From: REEB95 sp035934235
GTDB taxonomy: Bacteria; Pseudomonadota; Alphaproteobacteria; ATCC43930; CGMCC-115725
Direction: 5' to 3'
Assembly: GCA_035934235.1 (NCBI GenBank)
Contig: DASYYB010000039.1
Span: forward strand, 62,001 to 126,000
DNA length: 64,000 nucleotides
Below are positions 8,909 through 17,550 of this stretch, piece after piece. Position numbers and translations under genes: made by a program. Under the pieces are notes generated by a model. That model was not told where the DNA came from. It did no database searches and saw only the letters and a list, made by a program, of their open reading frames with translations. Positions within the stretch are counted from its first letter, which is position 1. Every line of letters starts with the position of its first letter.

Positions 8909-10176
8909 AGCAGCGACCGATAATGCTGTTGCAGGCGGCGGTTCAGGCTGTGCACGTCGAATTCCGCCGCCACTTTCGCGCGTCCGGCGGCGCTGAACCG
9001 GGCGCAGAGGGCCGGGTCGCGCGCCAGGGCGCGCAACGCCTCGGCTAGGCCGTCGACGTCGCGCTCGTCCGCCAGCAGGCCCGAAACGCCGTGTTCGACG
9101 ATCTCGTCGACGCCGGCGTGGCGCGTCGCGACCACGGCCAGGCCCGTCGCCATCGCTTCCTTGAGGACGACCGGCGAACCCTCTTGGTCGCCGTTGGCGC
9201 CGGTGATGCTGGGAAACAGCAACGCGTCCATCTCGTCCATCAAGGCGATGATCTCGTCCTGGGTCTTCCAGCCGCAAAACGTGACCCGGTCGGCAATACC
9301 GAGCTCCCGCGCCAGCGATTCGAGCGGCGCGCGCAATGGGCCGTCGCCGACGATGACGTACCGGATGGCGGTCCCCGCCGCGACTGCCTGTGCAACCGCG
9401 CGCAGGCCATAGGCGACGCCCTTTTTGTCGACCAGCCGCGCCACCGTCAAAATCGCGAGCGGCTGCGTTGAATCGAGCTGCCGTAGCCGGAACGGAAACC
9501 GCGTCAGGTCGACGCCCAAATGATGAACCCGGATACGGTCCGGGTCGCAGCCGTGGCGGACGAGCCGCCGGCCCAAGTGGGCCGAGACCGGCAGGAACAA
9601 GTCGCCGGTGCGAAACAGGTGGCGATACAGATCCGGCTCTTGGTCGAGACAGGCGCTGGCGTCGACGCCGTGGAAGTTGACGACCACGCGGCCGTGGATC
9701 GCGCCGATTTCACGCAGGAACGCGGCGGTGCGTCCGGTCAGGCCGAAATGACAGTGAACGATGTCGAACGGCGGAAGATCGAGCAGCCGATCCATCCAAT
9801 GCAGCAGCGACAAGGACCGGGCTTCCTGTTGGTAACGCGGGTCGAGCGCACGCAGCGCCGGCCGTGCCAGACGGCGGCGGAGCAGGATTTCCGAGGCGCC
9901 GAGAACCCGCGCGACACGATTGGCCGGCATCGCTCGATAACGCAGCCGCTCGGCGAGCCGATAGCGCTGGAAATCGGCATGCACCGATGGGTCGCCGACG
10001 CGCGGCACGTTGGCGAAGATCGTCACGTCGTTGCCGACGTCGAGCAGGCCGGTGATGTGGCTGAGGACGAACGTCTCGCTGAGCGCCGGAAACTCGTTCG
10101 CGAAGACCGCCACCCGCAGCCGTCGTTCTGCCGGGCCAGGCACGACCGTCGTGGCCGGTTCACGTACGTCAAGCAT
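8905..10176 (-). CDS. GT4 glycosyltransferase (WcaL/AmsK-like)
   Basis: A 423-residue group 1 glycosyltransferase. N-terminal VAVFANEFPALSETFV is the signature start of the WcaL/AmsK/CpsK subfamily, followed by IVHCHFGLTG, HHLGVDLTRF and the C-terminal EGSPVVLKEAMATGLAVVAT donor site. It overlaps the upstream flippase by 8 bases and the downstream methyltransferase by 4, so the three are one translationally coupled unit. Relatives add a galactose or similar sugar late in repeat-unit assembly; the exact donor is not visible here. Confidence 0.88.
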   Translation of the reverse strand: MLDVREPATTVVPGPAERRLRVAVFANEFPALSETFVLSHITGLLDVGNDVTIFANVPRVGDPSVHADFQRYRLAERLRYRAMPANRVARVLGASEILLRRRLARPALRALDPRYQQEARSLSLLHWMDRLLDLPPFDIVHCHFGLTGRTAAFLREIGAIHGRVVVNFHGVDASACLDQEPDLYRHLFRTGDLFLPVSAHLGRRLVRHGCDPDRIRVHHLGVDLTRFPFRLRQLDSTQPLAILTVARLVDKKGVAYGLRAVAQAVAAGTAIRYVIVGDGPLRAPLESLARELGIADRVTFCGWKTQDEIIALMDEMDALLFPSITGANGDQEGSPVVLKEAMATGLAVVATRHAGVDEIVEHGVSGLLADERDVDGLAEALRALARDPALCARFSAAGRAKVAAEFDVHSLNRRLQQHYRSLL

Positions 10177-11722
10177 TGGCGCGGCGGCGAATCAGGAATT
10201 GCGGCAGCATGGCGAATTCCACCAAGGCCTTTCGGCTTTGCGGCACGACGGCAAAGCAAGCCAGCGCGACCAGGGCGGCGATTGCCACGGCAAGCGCCAG
10301 CGCCGATACGGCCGTCACGCTGTCGAGAATCCCGGCATGCCGCACCAGGACGAGCGCTCCGACGATCGCGACCGACGCGCCGGCGGACGGCAGCATGCTA
10401 CGCACCAGGTCGGCCAGCGACACGGGGCCGCTGCGTCCCACGGCCCAGAACAGCAAGGGTATGCGGACCGCGAGTCCACCGGCGGCAATGCTGGCGGCGA
10501 CGCCGACCGGTCCGAACGGCAGGCCGCCGACGATGAAGACCGCGTTGAGCGCCGAGCCGACCAAGCCCCAACGGAACATTTCCGCCGTCCGGTCCTGCGT
10601 CATGAACAGCCAACTACAGGTATAGCCGATCGGCTGGTAAAGGGCGGCGACACCGAGCCAGGCAACGATCGGCGTGGCGGCCAGCCAGTACGGGCCGAAC
10701 AGGACGCGCACCACGAGGCCGGGAACCGCGATGAGCAAGGCGGCGCACGGCATGGTCACCATGTTCAGCTTCTCGACGGTGCCGAGATAGGCGCGGCGAT
10801 AGAGCGCCGGCTGGTCCGCCAATCGGCTCAACGTGGGCATCGCCACCGAGAACAGCGGTGCGTTGAGGTTGTTGATCGGGAGGAGGAGAATCTTGTACGC
10901 GCGCTCGTAAAGCCCGAGCGGCGTCGAGCCCCAATACCAACCGATCAGCATCTGGTCGAGGTTGCGGACGAAGGTGCTGACGAGGTTCGACCCGGTGACA
11001 TGGCCGCCAAAGCGCAGCAGGCCGCGCACGCGCTGGAATCCCGCGGGGCGGCCGGGGCGCCATGAACAGAACAGCCAGGCGCCGACCAGGAGGCACAGCG
11101 CCCAGACTATCCGCTGCGCCACCAGCGCCCAATAATCGGCGCCGGCAAAAGCGGCGATCACGGCAACCACCATGCCGACGATCTCGGACCACATCAGGAT
11201 CATCGACAAGGTGGTGAAGCGCATCTGGCGCCGCAACACCGCCAGATGTTGGGTCGACAGGCCGCTGAGCACGAAGCCTACCGCCAACCAGAGGGTGACG
11301 CCGACCAGGGCGGGTTCGCCGTAAAACCACGCCAGCACCGGCGCGAGCGGAATCATCAGCAAGCCCGCAGCGACGCCGAGGCCCGCGTTCACCCAGAACA
11401 GGGCGCTGGTATCCGCGTGGGTGATATGGGGGCGCTGGACGGTTGCGGCCGAGAGACCGAAATCCTTGAACAGTTCGAGAAACGCAATGACGACGGCGAC
11501 CATTGCGACGAGACCGAACGCCTCGGGCCGCAGCAGTCGCGCCAGCACGACCGTTACGCCGAATTGCGCCACGACTTTGGCGAGCTGCGCACCGACGACG
11601 ATCACGCCGCCGCGAACCGAGCGGCCGGTCATATCGTGCTGCAAATGATCGGTGCGCAACGGCGCGTCGGGATCGGGTCGCGACGGCGCTGCGGCAACGG
11701 GCTGACGGGACCGGTCGTCCAC
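10169..11722 (-). CDS. Wzx-type polysaccharide flippase (copy 2)
   Basis: A 517-residue multi-spanning inner-membrane protein, paralogue of the flippase at 100-1659: both carry GRSVRGG, a GAQ-K-V-Q helix, the TVVL-RLL-P-AFGL-AMVA block and the later ALFWVNAG segment. I choose the GTG at 11722 because GGAAGGAG sits 10 bases upstream; this start also includes the TDHL-D-GRSV stretch conserved with copy 1, which the internal ATG at 11632 would lose. It heads a coupled minus-strand unit with a WcaL-like glycosyltransferase and a methyltransferase. Two related flippases 9 kb apart suggest two repeat units or a duplication. Confidence 0.9.
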   Translation of the reverse strand: MDDRSRQPVAAAPSRPDPDAPLRTDHLQHDMTGRSVRGGVIVVGAQLAKVVAQFGVTVVLARLLRPEAFGLVAMVAVVIAFLELFKDFGLSAATVQRPHITHADTSALFWVNAGLGVAAGLLMIPLAPVLAWFYGEPALVGVTLWLAVGFVLSGLSTQHLAVLRRQMRFTTLSMILMWSEIVGMVVAVIAAFAGADYWALVAQRIVWALCLLVGAWLFCSWRPGRPAGFQRVRGLLRFGGHVTGSNLVSTFVRNLDQMLIGWYWGSTPLGLYERAYKILLLPINNLNAPLFSVAMPTLSRLADQPALYRRAYLGTVEKLNMVTMPCAALLIAVPGLVVRVLFGPYWLAATPIVAWLGVAALYQPIGYTCSWLFMTQDRTAEMFRWGLVGSALNAVFIVGGLPFGPVGVAASIAAGGLAVRIPLLFWAVGRSGPVSLADLVRSMLPSAGASVAIVGALVLVRHAGILDSVTAVSALALAVAIAALVALACFAVVPQSRKALVEFAMLPQFLIRRRANA

Positions 11723-11917
11723 TGACTGCCGACTCCTTCCACGCCATTCGTGGCGCACACAAACAACCTGCGCGCCGGGCCGCTGACTCGGCACCGGATC
11801 ACTGAACCGGTCCGTCGCCCGAGCGGCGAGTGATCAATCTGTGTCGGTCGTGCTGCCACGCAACGGCCACTGGAATCCGGTGTTCACGGCTGCTCTAGTG
11901 CGACGCCCTCCTTCCGG
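11723..11917. promoter_or_regulatory. Divergent intergenic region with the shared AGTGATCAA block
   Basis: 195 bases lie between the divergent flippase and FkbM methyltransferase. The block at 11829-11851 matches 4902-4924 at 19 of 23 positions and sits in the same kind of divergent context. No gene or clear promoter is visible otherwise. Confidence 0.35.
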
Positions 11918-12766
11918 ATGTATTCCATGCAGGCCGTCTCTGCGCAGAACGAATTCTTGCGCCGGGCCAAAGCCGCCGCGCGCGGCTTTTGTCCCAAGTC
12001 GCTGCTGCTCTGGCGCGAAGCGCGCTATTTCGAGAAATACGGCGAACGCGAGCTGCGTCTCGTGCGTCACCTCTGCCACCGCGAGCGCGACGCCGTCGAC
12101 GTCGGCGCGCATGAAGGCAGCTACGTGCACTTCATGAAACGGCACGCGCGGCGAGTCTATGCCTTCGAACCGGTTCCGTCGCTTGCCGAGGCACTGGCGT
12201 GGAAATTCGCACCGCGTGTCGTCGTGCGCAACATCGCCTTATCGCGCGAATCCGGCACGGCGATTCTCCGCGTTCCGTTGATCGACGGCGCACCGCTGAC
12301 CGGCCTTGCTAGTCTGAACGACGGCGCCCCGACGGCGACCATCGCGGAAGTCGCGGTGCAGACACGGCCGCTCGACGAGGTTTTCGCCGGCGACGCCGGT
12401 TTCATCAAGATCGACGTCGAAGGCCACGAGGAAGCGGTGCTCGACGGCGCGGCGAAGACGATTGCCCGCTGTCGGCCGCGCCTATTGATCGAGATCGAGG
12501 AGGATCGCGTGCCTGGCGCGCCGGCGCGTATCCACGCCTTCCTCCGCCGTTTCAACTATCGCGGCTACTTCGTTAGCGGCCGCACGCTTGCGGCCTTCGA
12601 GACGTTCGACGCCGCGACGATGCAGCGGCCGGCGGATATCACCGGCTTTCAGGCCGGCGTGCCGCGCACGTCGTTCGGCCGCTATTGCAACAATTTCCTC
12701 TTCGTCGCCGACGAGGAAGCGGAGCCGCTGTCCGCGCGGATCGCCGCGGCGCTGCAGCGGATTTGA
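11918..12766 (+). CDS. FkbM-family methyltransferase
   Basis: A 282-residue SAM-dependent O-methyltransferase. Motif I is DVGAHEGSYVHFM, followed by VYAFEPVPSLAEAL, and the FkbM-typical FIKIDVEGHEEAVLDGA and LLIEIEED motifs. Such proteins in polysaccharide loci methylate sugar hydroxyls. Start is either 11918 or the in-frame ATG at 11927; neither has a strong ribosome-binding site. It stands alone on the plus strand and ends 16 bases from the convergent outer-membrane barrel gene. Confidence 0.9.
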   Translation: MYSMQAVSAQNEFLRRAKAAARGFCPKSLLLWREARYFEKYGERELRLVRHLCHRERDAVDVGAHEGSYVHFMKRHARRVYAFEPVPSLAEALAWKFAPRVVVRNIALSRESGTAILRVPLIDGAPLTGLASLNDGAPTATIAEVAVQTRPLDEVFAGDAGFIKIDVEGHEEAVLDGAAKTIARCRPRLLIEIEEDRVPGAPARIHAFLRRFNYRGYFVSGRTLAAFETFDAATMQRPADITGFQAGVPRTSFGRYCNNFLFVADEEAEPLSARIAAALQRI

Positions 12767-12782
12767 ACCGGAACGCCCGGCG

Positions 12783-14075
12783 TCAGTATTGCAGCCGCAC
12801 CTTGGCGCCGATCAGCGCCCGATTGTAGGAGACGCCGGAGACGTTCGACGTGCGTGACTGGTACGACAAGTCGAGGCCGGCGCGCCACATGCGGTTGAGC
12901 AGGTAAGTCAGGCCGAGATCGCCTTCGGCGATATTGTCGGTGCGCGTCGTGCCCCGGAAGTCTTCCGACGTCAGGCTGGCGCCGCCGGAGAGCAGGACAT
13001 TGCGCAGGACCTCCTGCTCGACCGATATGCCGGCCTGGGTCTCGAGAAACGAGGTGACGGTCGCAGAGGCCGTCGTGCCGAAGAAGTCGACCTCCTGGAC
13101 GGTGCGCGAGACTTTGGCGCGGACGGAGGTCGCCTGGGTGACGTTCCACAATAGGTTGCCGCCGAAGCCCGGGCTATGGATCGAACTGATCCGCGGATCG
13201 TCGTAGTTCTGCTGGATGTAGCCGACGAACGCTTCGCCGGTGATCAGGGGCGTGATCTGGAACGCCGTACCGACGTCGGTTTCGAAGCCATGCGACGAGC
13301 GCTTGATCCCGAAGCTGTCGAAGGTCGATTGATAAATCCGGCTATTGGCCTGACCGGCGACGAAGGCGTGGTACCCCGGGATGATCTCGTAGCTGACGCG
13401 CGGGCCGCCGTGGATCTCGATGCGATTGCGGTCGGTTTCGTGCAGCTCCGCGCCCGCGCTGGTGAGTGTATTGTCGTAGGTGAAGTAATCGACGCCGGCG
13501 TTCGCGTGCAGACCGAGGACGCCGCGCTCACGGTCGAATTTGAGCAAGCCGCTGGTTTCCTGATATTCGGTCGGATGCAGCTGAGTCGGAACCGAGCTCG
13601 GCGACGTGCGATCCTCGTGGGCGTTCTGGAAGCCCACTGCACCGCTCAGAGATTCGCCGTGCAGAATGTCGAGCCGGCCGTTGGTGACCAAGCTGTAATT
13701 GGTCTGGTTCTCACCGACTTGGCTGGCATAGCGACGGACCTCGCCGTTGGCGAGGAAATTGAGTGCGCTGCTGCCCCAGTTGGACAACAGCGAAGCCGCC
13801 GGCCGCAGCGACGTGTAGAAGTCGCTTTTCTCGTGCGATTGGCTGGCGAAGACGTTGGAGTTCCAGAACCCCTCCGCCTCGGCGCTGGGATAGAAGAAGA
13901 AATCGCCCAGGCGCGCGCCGACCGGGTCATAGTCGGGTCGGGGATGCTGTAGGACGCTTTGACGTTCCGGCACCGTGGCTTCCGGCGCTTCGAGGCCAAT
14001 GATCTGCGCGATAGCGGCGTGACTCGAGGCCGCGAGCGCGACACTCGCCACGAGGCCGATCCCCCACTTGTGCAT
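12783..14075 (-). CDS. Outer-membrane beta-barrel protein (BBP2-like)
   Basis: A 430-residue outer-membrane protein with a Sec signal peptide (MHKWGIGLVASVALAASSHA, cleavage near AIAQ). The mature part has alternating aromatic/polar strands and ends in LQY, consistent with a barrel of the BBP2/DUF-type family found in exopolysaccharide loci. The ATG at 14075 has an AAAGGGA site; the longer frame to 14222 reads non-coding leader. It follows the PEP-CTERM protein and the 743-residue adhesin-like gene on the same strand. It may be an exporter, anchor or receptor for the surface polymer; that is inference. A second barrel of the XrtA type is at 42291-43919. Confidence 0.82.
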   Translation of the reverse strand: MHKWGIGLVASVALAASSHAAIAQIIGLEAPEATVPERQSVLQHPRPDYDPVGARLGDFFFYPSAEAEGFWNSNVFASQSHEKSDFYTSLRPAASLLSNWGSSALNFLANGEVRRYASQVGENQTNYSLVTNGRLDILHGESLSGAVGFQNAHEDRTSPSSVPTQLHPTEYQETSGLLKFDRERGVLGLHANAGVDYFTYDNTLTSAGAELHETDRNRIEIHGGPRVSYEIIPGYHAFVAGQANSRIYQSTFDSFGIKRSSHGFETDVGTAFQITPLITGEAFVGYIQQNYDDPRISSIHSPGFGGNLLWNVTQATSVRAKVSRTVQEVDFFGTTASATVTSFLETQAGISVEQEVLRNVLLSGGASLTSEDFRGTTRTDNIAEGDLGLTYLLNRMWRAGLDLSYQSRTSNVSGVSYNRALIGAKVRLQY

Positions 14076-14198
14076 GCGCCGAATCCCTTTGCTTTTGTGA
14101 ACGTTCAAGGCCAAAGCGGAGGCGAATTGTAATAAAGCGGGCAGGGTCTTGGATAGAGCCGGATAGGCGCGCAAAGGGCCAATAACCGGCCGCTGTTG

Positions 14199-14231
14199 CA
14201 AATTTGCCGCGGAATTGGCCACAAATTTGCC
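14199..14231. repeat. Direct repeat of CAAATTTGCC upstream of the barrel gene
   Basis: CAAATTTGCC occurs at 14199-14208 and again at 14222-14231, a 23-base period. Each copy contains the palindrome CAAATTTG (GCAAATTTGC in the first). They lie about 125-155 bases upstream of the barrel start in a 190-base gap after the adhesin-like gene. Candidate paired operator; no regulator is identified. Confidence 0.4.
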
Positions 14232-14265
14232 CTGATGCGGCCGGGCGCGCCGGCGTTACGGCGCG

Positions 14266-16497
14266 TCAGTGATGCGCGACGTGGCCCGCGTTTTGGATCG
14301 CGTTCTGGACGTAGACGTGCACGGCCTGGCCGCCGGTCGTGGTCGCGGCGTATTCGGTGAAGCCGACCATCTGAGTCGCGTTGCCGCCGCCCTGTCCGAC
14401 TTGCGTCACGGGCTGGCTGATCTGTGTCCAGGTCGAACCGGTGCCGTTAAGGTTCACCGTGTCGGCGGCGTTGCCGAGGATCCACAGCGCGGCCGCGCCG
14501 CCAGCGTTCTGGATCGCCGCCGGCTCGTGTTGCGCCAAGTTGAACACGTCGTTGGCGGTCAGCGTGATGCTGTTGGCGGTGCTCGAGTGTGCGCCGTCGG
14601 TCAGGTCGAAGACTTCGACGTTTTTGACGTTGCCGGTGGTCGGGTCGCTGCTCAGCGAGGTGAAGTCGAGGTTCTGCGCCGTCGAACTTTCGATTTCGAG
14701 CACGTTGAGGCCGCCGTTGGCCGCGGTCGAGCCCGGCGCGCCGTCGATATGCGTGTTGCCGTCGATCGTCGCCGTACTGCTCCATTCGATCACGCTGGTT
14801 GCGCCCGCGGTCGTCGAGCCGTTGAGCGCCGCGGCGTCGGACGCGTTGGCGTAATTGACGGTATCCGCCCGGCCGGCGCCGTTCGCCGACGTGCTGCTGC
14901 CGTCGAACAGGTAACCGAAGGTGCCGCTGATCCCGCTCAAGGCGGTATCGTTGAAGGACGTCAGCGTCGTCAAATTCGTGCCGCTGTCCTGTGATGCGCC
15001 GGCGGCGCTGGCGCTGCCGGTGTCGCCATTGTCGCCGAGCGTATCGAGCGCCGGATTGATCACCGCGGCATAGGCGTGTTGGCTCGGTCCGATCGTCGCG
15101 CCGATGTTGAAGCTCTCGCCTTCGATCGCGACGCTCGAAACCGCGGCGCCCGGACCCGACAGGTATTCGAGCGTCACCAACGCCGGATCGTTCGGCTGCA
15201 CGACGGTGCCCGATTCGGGAGTCACGACGACGTGACCGGTATTGTCGACGGTGACCAGCTGCTGAAACGAATGCGCCGGATCGACGGCGTCGGTGTAGGT
15301 CAGCAGCATGCTGGTAGTCGAAGTCGGCGCCACACTGACGCCGATCGTTGCCGCCGTCGACGCGACGTTGGCGGCGAAGAAATCGAACTGGATCTGCTTG
15401 ATGTCGGCGGGCGTCGTGCCGGCGCTTTCGAAGCCGTTGCTGGTGGCGACGTCGAACACGTCCTGGAAGCCGGCCTGATAGGTATGGAAAGGCTGGTTGA
15501 CCGCCTGCGACATCAGATCGGTGCCGAGTTGCGACAGTGTGTGCTCGCTCGCCGCCGACAGCTGGTAATCGTAATTGCCGGCCGCATCCATGGTGAAGGT
15601 GCCGAACTGGCCGTTGAGTGTCCCGCCCGGACTGGCGTGGGTCCCGAACGCAGGCGGCGGCGAACCCGGCGTCCAGAAATCCGTGATGAACGCCGCGGGC
15701 GACGACGACACGACCTCGGTGATGTAGTTGCCGGTTTGGTCGACCGTGTAGCTCGTGCCGCCGACGTTGTGCGGTGCCGGCGTGCTGCTGCCGAGGAAAT
15801 ATTGGTGCGTGTCGAGGTCGGGCACCGTGAGGAAAGTGCCCGGCGGCGGCGGAGTCGGCGGTCCGGGCGGTCCCGGCGGCGTGGTGTTGCCGCCGCCGAC
15901 GCCCTTCACGAACTCGTTGGTTATGCCGAAACCCGTGGGCGCCAGCGGCCCTTCGGGGATGAGACCCGGGCCGATGCCGCCGACGTCGAACGGCGGAACA
16001 CCAAAGCCGGTGTTCTCGACGGGGCCAGCGGTGGGGTTGATTTGGGGCAGGCCGCACGGGCCGGCCAACGACAGATGGAACGCTTGTAGCAACTCGCTTC
16101 CGGTGATCACGGTGCCGTCGGGCAGCTCGAGCGGCACCGGCTGCGGGCCGTAATAGCCGATGATGTCGTGCAGCGTGACCTGGGCGCCGTCGGGGAAGGT
16201 GAGGGTGACGTCCTGACCTTGTTCCGTCGCCTTGAGGTCGAGCGGATTGAAGTCGAACGCCAGCGGCTGGTTGGGGACGATCGGCACGACGATATGTTCG
16301 CCGGCCGCCGGCTCGTGGACGGCGATCGGCGGGCCGACTGGCGGCCCGGCATGTGGCACAGAAGAGGGCGGCGGACAGGCCGTGGGCGGCGGTCCAGCCT
16401 GCGGGTTGACCTGCTGGAGCTGCTCGACGCCGCCGGTGTGCTGAATCAGGGGCGACGCGGTATGTGCCGCGCGGATCAAATGGCTCATTTCAGCCAC
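14266..16497 (-). CDS. Large adhesin-like secreted protein
   Basis: A 743-residue protein without a Sec signal peptide or transmembrane helix. The N-terminus (about 80-130) contains LAFDFNPLDL and DVTLTFPDGAQVTLHD, the kind of prefix found in type I-secreted biofilm adhesins. Next come a proline/glycine-rich spacer (about 185-225), VCBS-like strands such as GQFGTFTMDAAGNYDYQL, and Ser/Thr/Ala/Asn-rich sequence. The C-terminal ITLTANDVFNLA and LWILGNAADTVNLNG blocks resemble the ends of RTX/Ig-type adhesins. No RTX nonapeptide repeats are seen. Start is GTG at 16497 with GGAG seven bases upstream; an ATG follows at 16488. It lies between a PEP-CTERM protein and an outer-membrane barrel. Type I secretion is inferred; no transporter genes are in the window. 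Confidence 0.7.
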   Translation of the reverse strand: MAEMSHLIRAAHTASPLIQHTGGVEQLQQVNPQAGPPPTACPPPSSVPHAGPPVGPPIAVHEPAAGEHIVVPIVPNQPLAFDFNPLDLKATEQGQDVTLTFPDGAQVTLHDIIGYYGPQPVPLELPDGTVITGSELLQAFHLSLAGPCGLPQINPTAGPVENTGFGVPPFDVGGIGPGLIPEGPLAPTGFGITNEFVKGVGGGNTTPPGPPGPPTPPPPGTFLTVPDLDTHQYFLGSSTPAPHNVGGTSYTVDQTGNYITEVVSSSPAAFITDFWTPGSPPPAFGTHASPGGTLNGQFGTFTMDAAGNYDYQLSAASEHTLSQLGTDLMSQAVNQPFHTYQAGFQDVFDVATSNGFESAGTTPADIKQIQFDFFAANVASTAATIGVSVAPTSTTSMLLTYTDAVDPAHSFQQLVTVDNTGHVVVTPESGTVVQPNDPALVTLEYLSGPGAAVSSVAIEGESFNIGATIGPSQHAYAAVINPALDTLGDNGDTGSASAAGASQDSGTNLTTLTSFNDTALSGISGTFGYLFDGSSTSANGAGRADTVNYANASDAAALNGSTTAGATSVIEWSSTATIDGNTHIDGAPGSTAANGGLNVLEIESSTAQNLDFTSLSSDPTTGNVKNVEVFDLTDGAHSSTANSITLTANDVFNLAQHEPAAIQNAGGAAALWILGNAADTVNLNGTGSTWTQISQPVTQVGQGGGNATQMVGFTEYAATTTGGQAVHVYVQNAIQNAGHVAHH

Positions 16498-16609
16498 GGC
16501 AGGTCTCCAGCAAGATCATCATGGTTAAAATCCCAGTAAAAGCTCGCATGTCGGTCTCGATCACTCAAAGAGATTTGGCGGCAAAGCGATACAGCCCGGT
16601 GTGATTCTT

Positions 16610-17386
16610 CTACTCCCACCGGATCCAGCGTCCGCGTGAGCGCGGTGCCAGCCAGCGCCGGCGTGTGGCGACGAGAGCGATGAGGCCGCTGCCGAAAAGG
16701 AACAGCGACGCCGGCTCGTTGACATTGGGGATGCAAGCGCCGGCGGCATTGGTCACGCACACCGCCGTGGCCTGATTGGTCAGCGCGAACTCGGCGGTGA
16801 AACCGGCGGGCAGGCCGCCGTCGAAGACGACGTCGCCTTGGTTATTGGAGGTGGAATTGCCCACACCGATGCTGGTGAAGTAGACGATGTTGCTGGTGGT
16901 GAGAATCTTTCCCTCGTTGCCCGTGATCGTGTAGGTCACGAGGTTATGCGGAGCCGTGGTCGTCGTGCCGATATTGGCGCCGCCCGCGCCGCAATTGCCC
17001 GGCGCCAGATTGGTGAAGCACAGCGTCTCGCTGGGCACGATGTTGAAGATCGGCTTGCCGGTGCTGCCGATCAGCATCAGGTCCTGGATCGCCACGCCCG
17101 TATTGTTGACGACGCCGATCAAAACGCCGTTGTTGTTGAAGCCGTTGTTGGTCAGGGTCGAGCCGTTGCTCGGAAAGCTGACCGCGACGTTGAAGTTGCC
17201 GCCGGTCTGCGTGACTGTCAGGACCTCGCTGCAATCGGTGATCGTGCTGCTGGCGCCGCTGCCGCCGGTGATCGCGGAGCAGGTGCTCGCCGCGGCCGGC
17301 TGCGCGCTCAGGATGCCAAGCGCGGGGAGTACCAGCAGGGCACAAGCGGCGAGCGCCAGCGCCAGGCGGCGAGAAAAAACGAGCAT
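16610..17386 (-). CDS. PEP-CTERM-type sorted protein with an NEP motif
   Basis: A 258-residue exported protein. A signal peptide covers about residues 1-33 (FSRRLALALAACALLVLP then AQPAAA). The mature domain is Asn/Thr/Gly-rich with few charges and four or more cysteines. The C-terminus is a sorting signal: N-E-P-A-S at 223-227, a hydrophobic helix LFLFGSGLIALVA, then TRRR and a 14-residue basic/aromatic tail. Asparagine replaces the usual first proline. The substrate enzyme would be exosortase A at 46149-47693. A strong AAGGAGG site precedes the ATG at 17386. It probably leads the adhesin-like and barrel genes. Function of the mature domain is unknown. Confidence 0.85.
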   Translation of the reverse strand: MLVFSRRLALALAACALLVLPALGILSAQPAAASTCSAITGGSGASSTITDCSEVLTVTQTGGNFNVAVSFPSNGSTLTNNGFNNNGVLIGVVNNTGVAIQDLMLIGSTGKPIFNIVPSETLCFTNLAPGNCGAGGANIGTTTTAPHNLVTYTITGNEGKILTTSNIVYFTSIGVGNSTSNNQGDVVFDGGLPAGFTAEFALTNQATAVCVTNAAGACIPNVNEPASLFLFGSGLIALVATRRRWLAPRSRGRWIRWE

Positions 17387-17420
17387 AAATGCCTCCTTCG
17401 AACCGAAGAGCATTCTGCTC

Positions 17421-17453
17421 GATTAACCATATTCGATTTCAGATTAACCATAT
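17421..17453 (-). promoter_or_regulatory. Tandem GGTTAAT operator-like repeats upstream of the PEP-CTERM gene
   Basis: Read on the minus strand, ATATGGTTAATC occurs twice (17442-17453 and 17421-17432) with a 21-base period, that is two helical turns, about 35-65 bases before the start codon. A related half-site in the opposite orientation (TTGGTTAATAT on the plus strand) lies at 17530-17540. The AT-rich setting contrasts with the surrounding DNA and suggests a regulated promoter. Confidence 0.45.
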
Positions 17454-17550
17454 ATCGCTGCCGCGCTTGAAATGCAAGTAGAGAAATAGAACTCGCCAAG
17501 AGCTCGCTTAATAATCGTTAAAAGTAATCTTGGTTAATATTTGTAAATGC

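Noticed and set aside
14166..14182. Possible GG-N10-GC element upstream of the barrel gene (minus strand, TGGCCC ... GCGC)
   Set aside because: Spacing fits but the -12 half reads GCGC and not TTGC; too weak to annotate.
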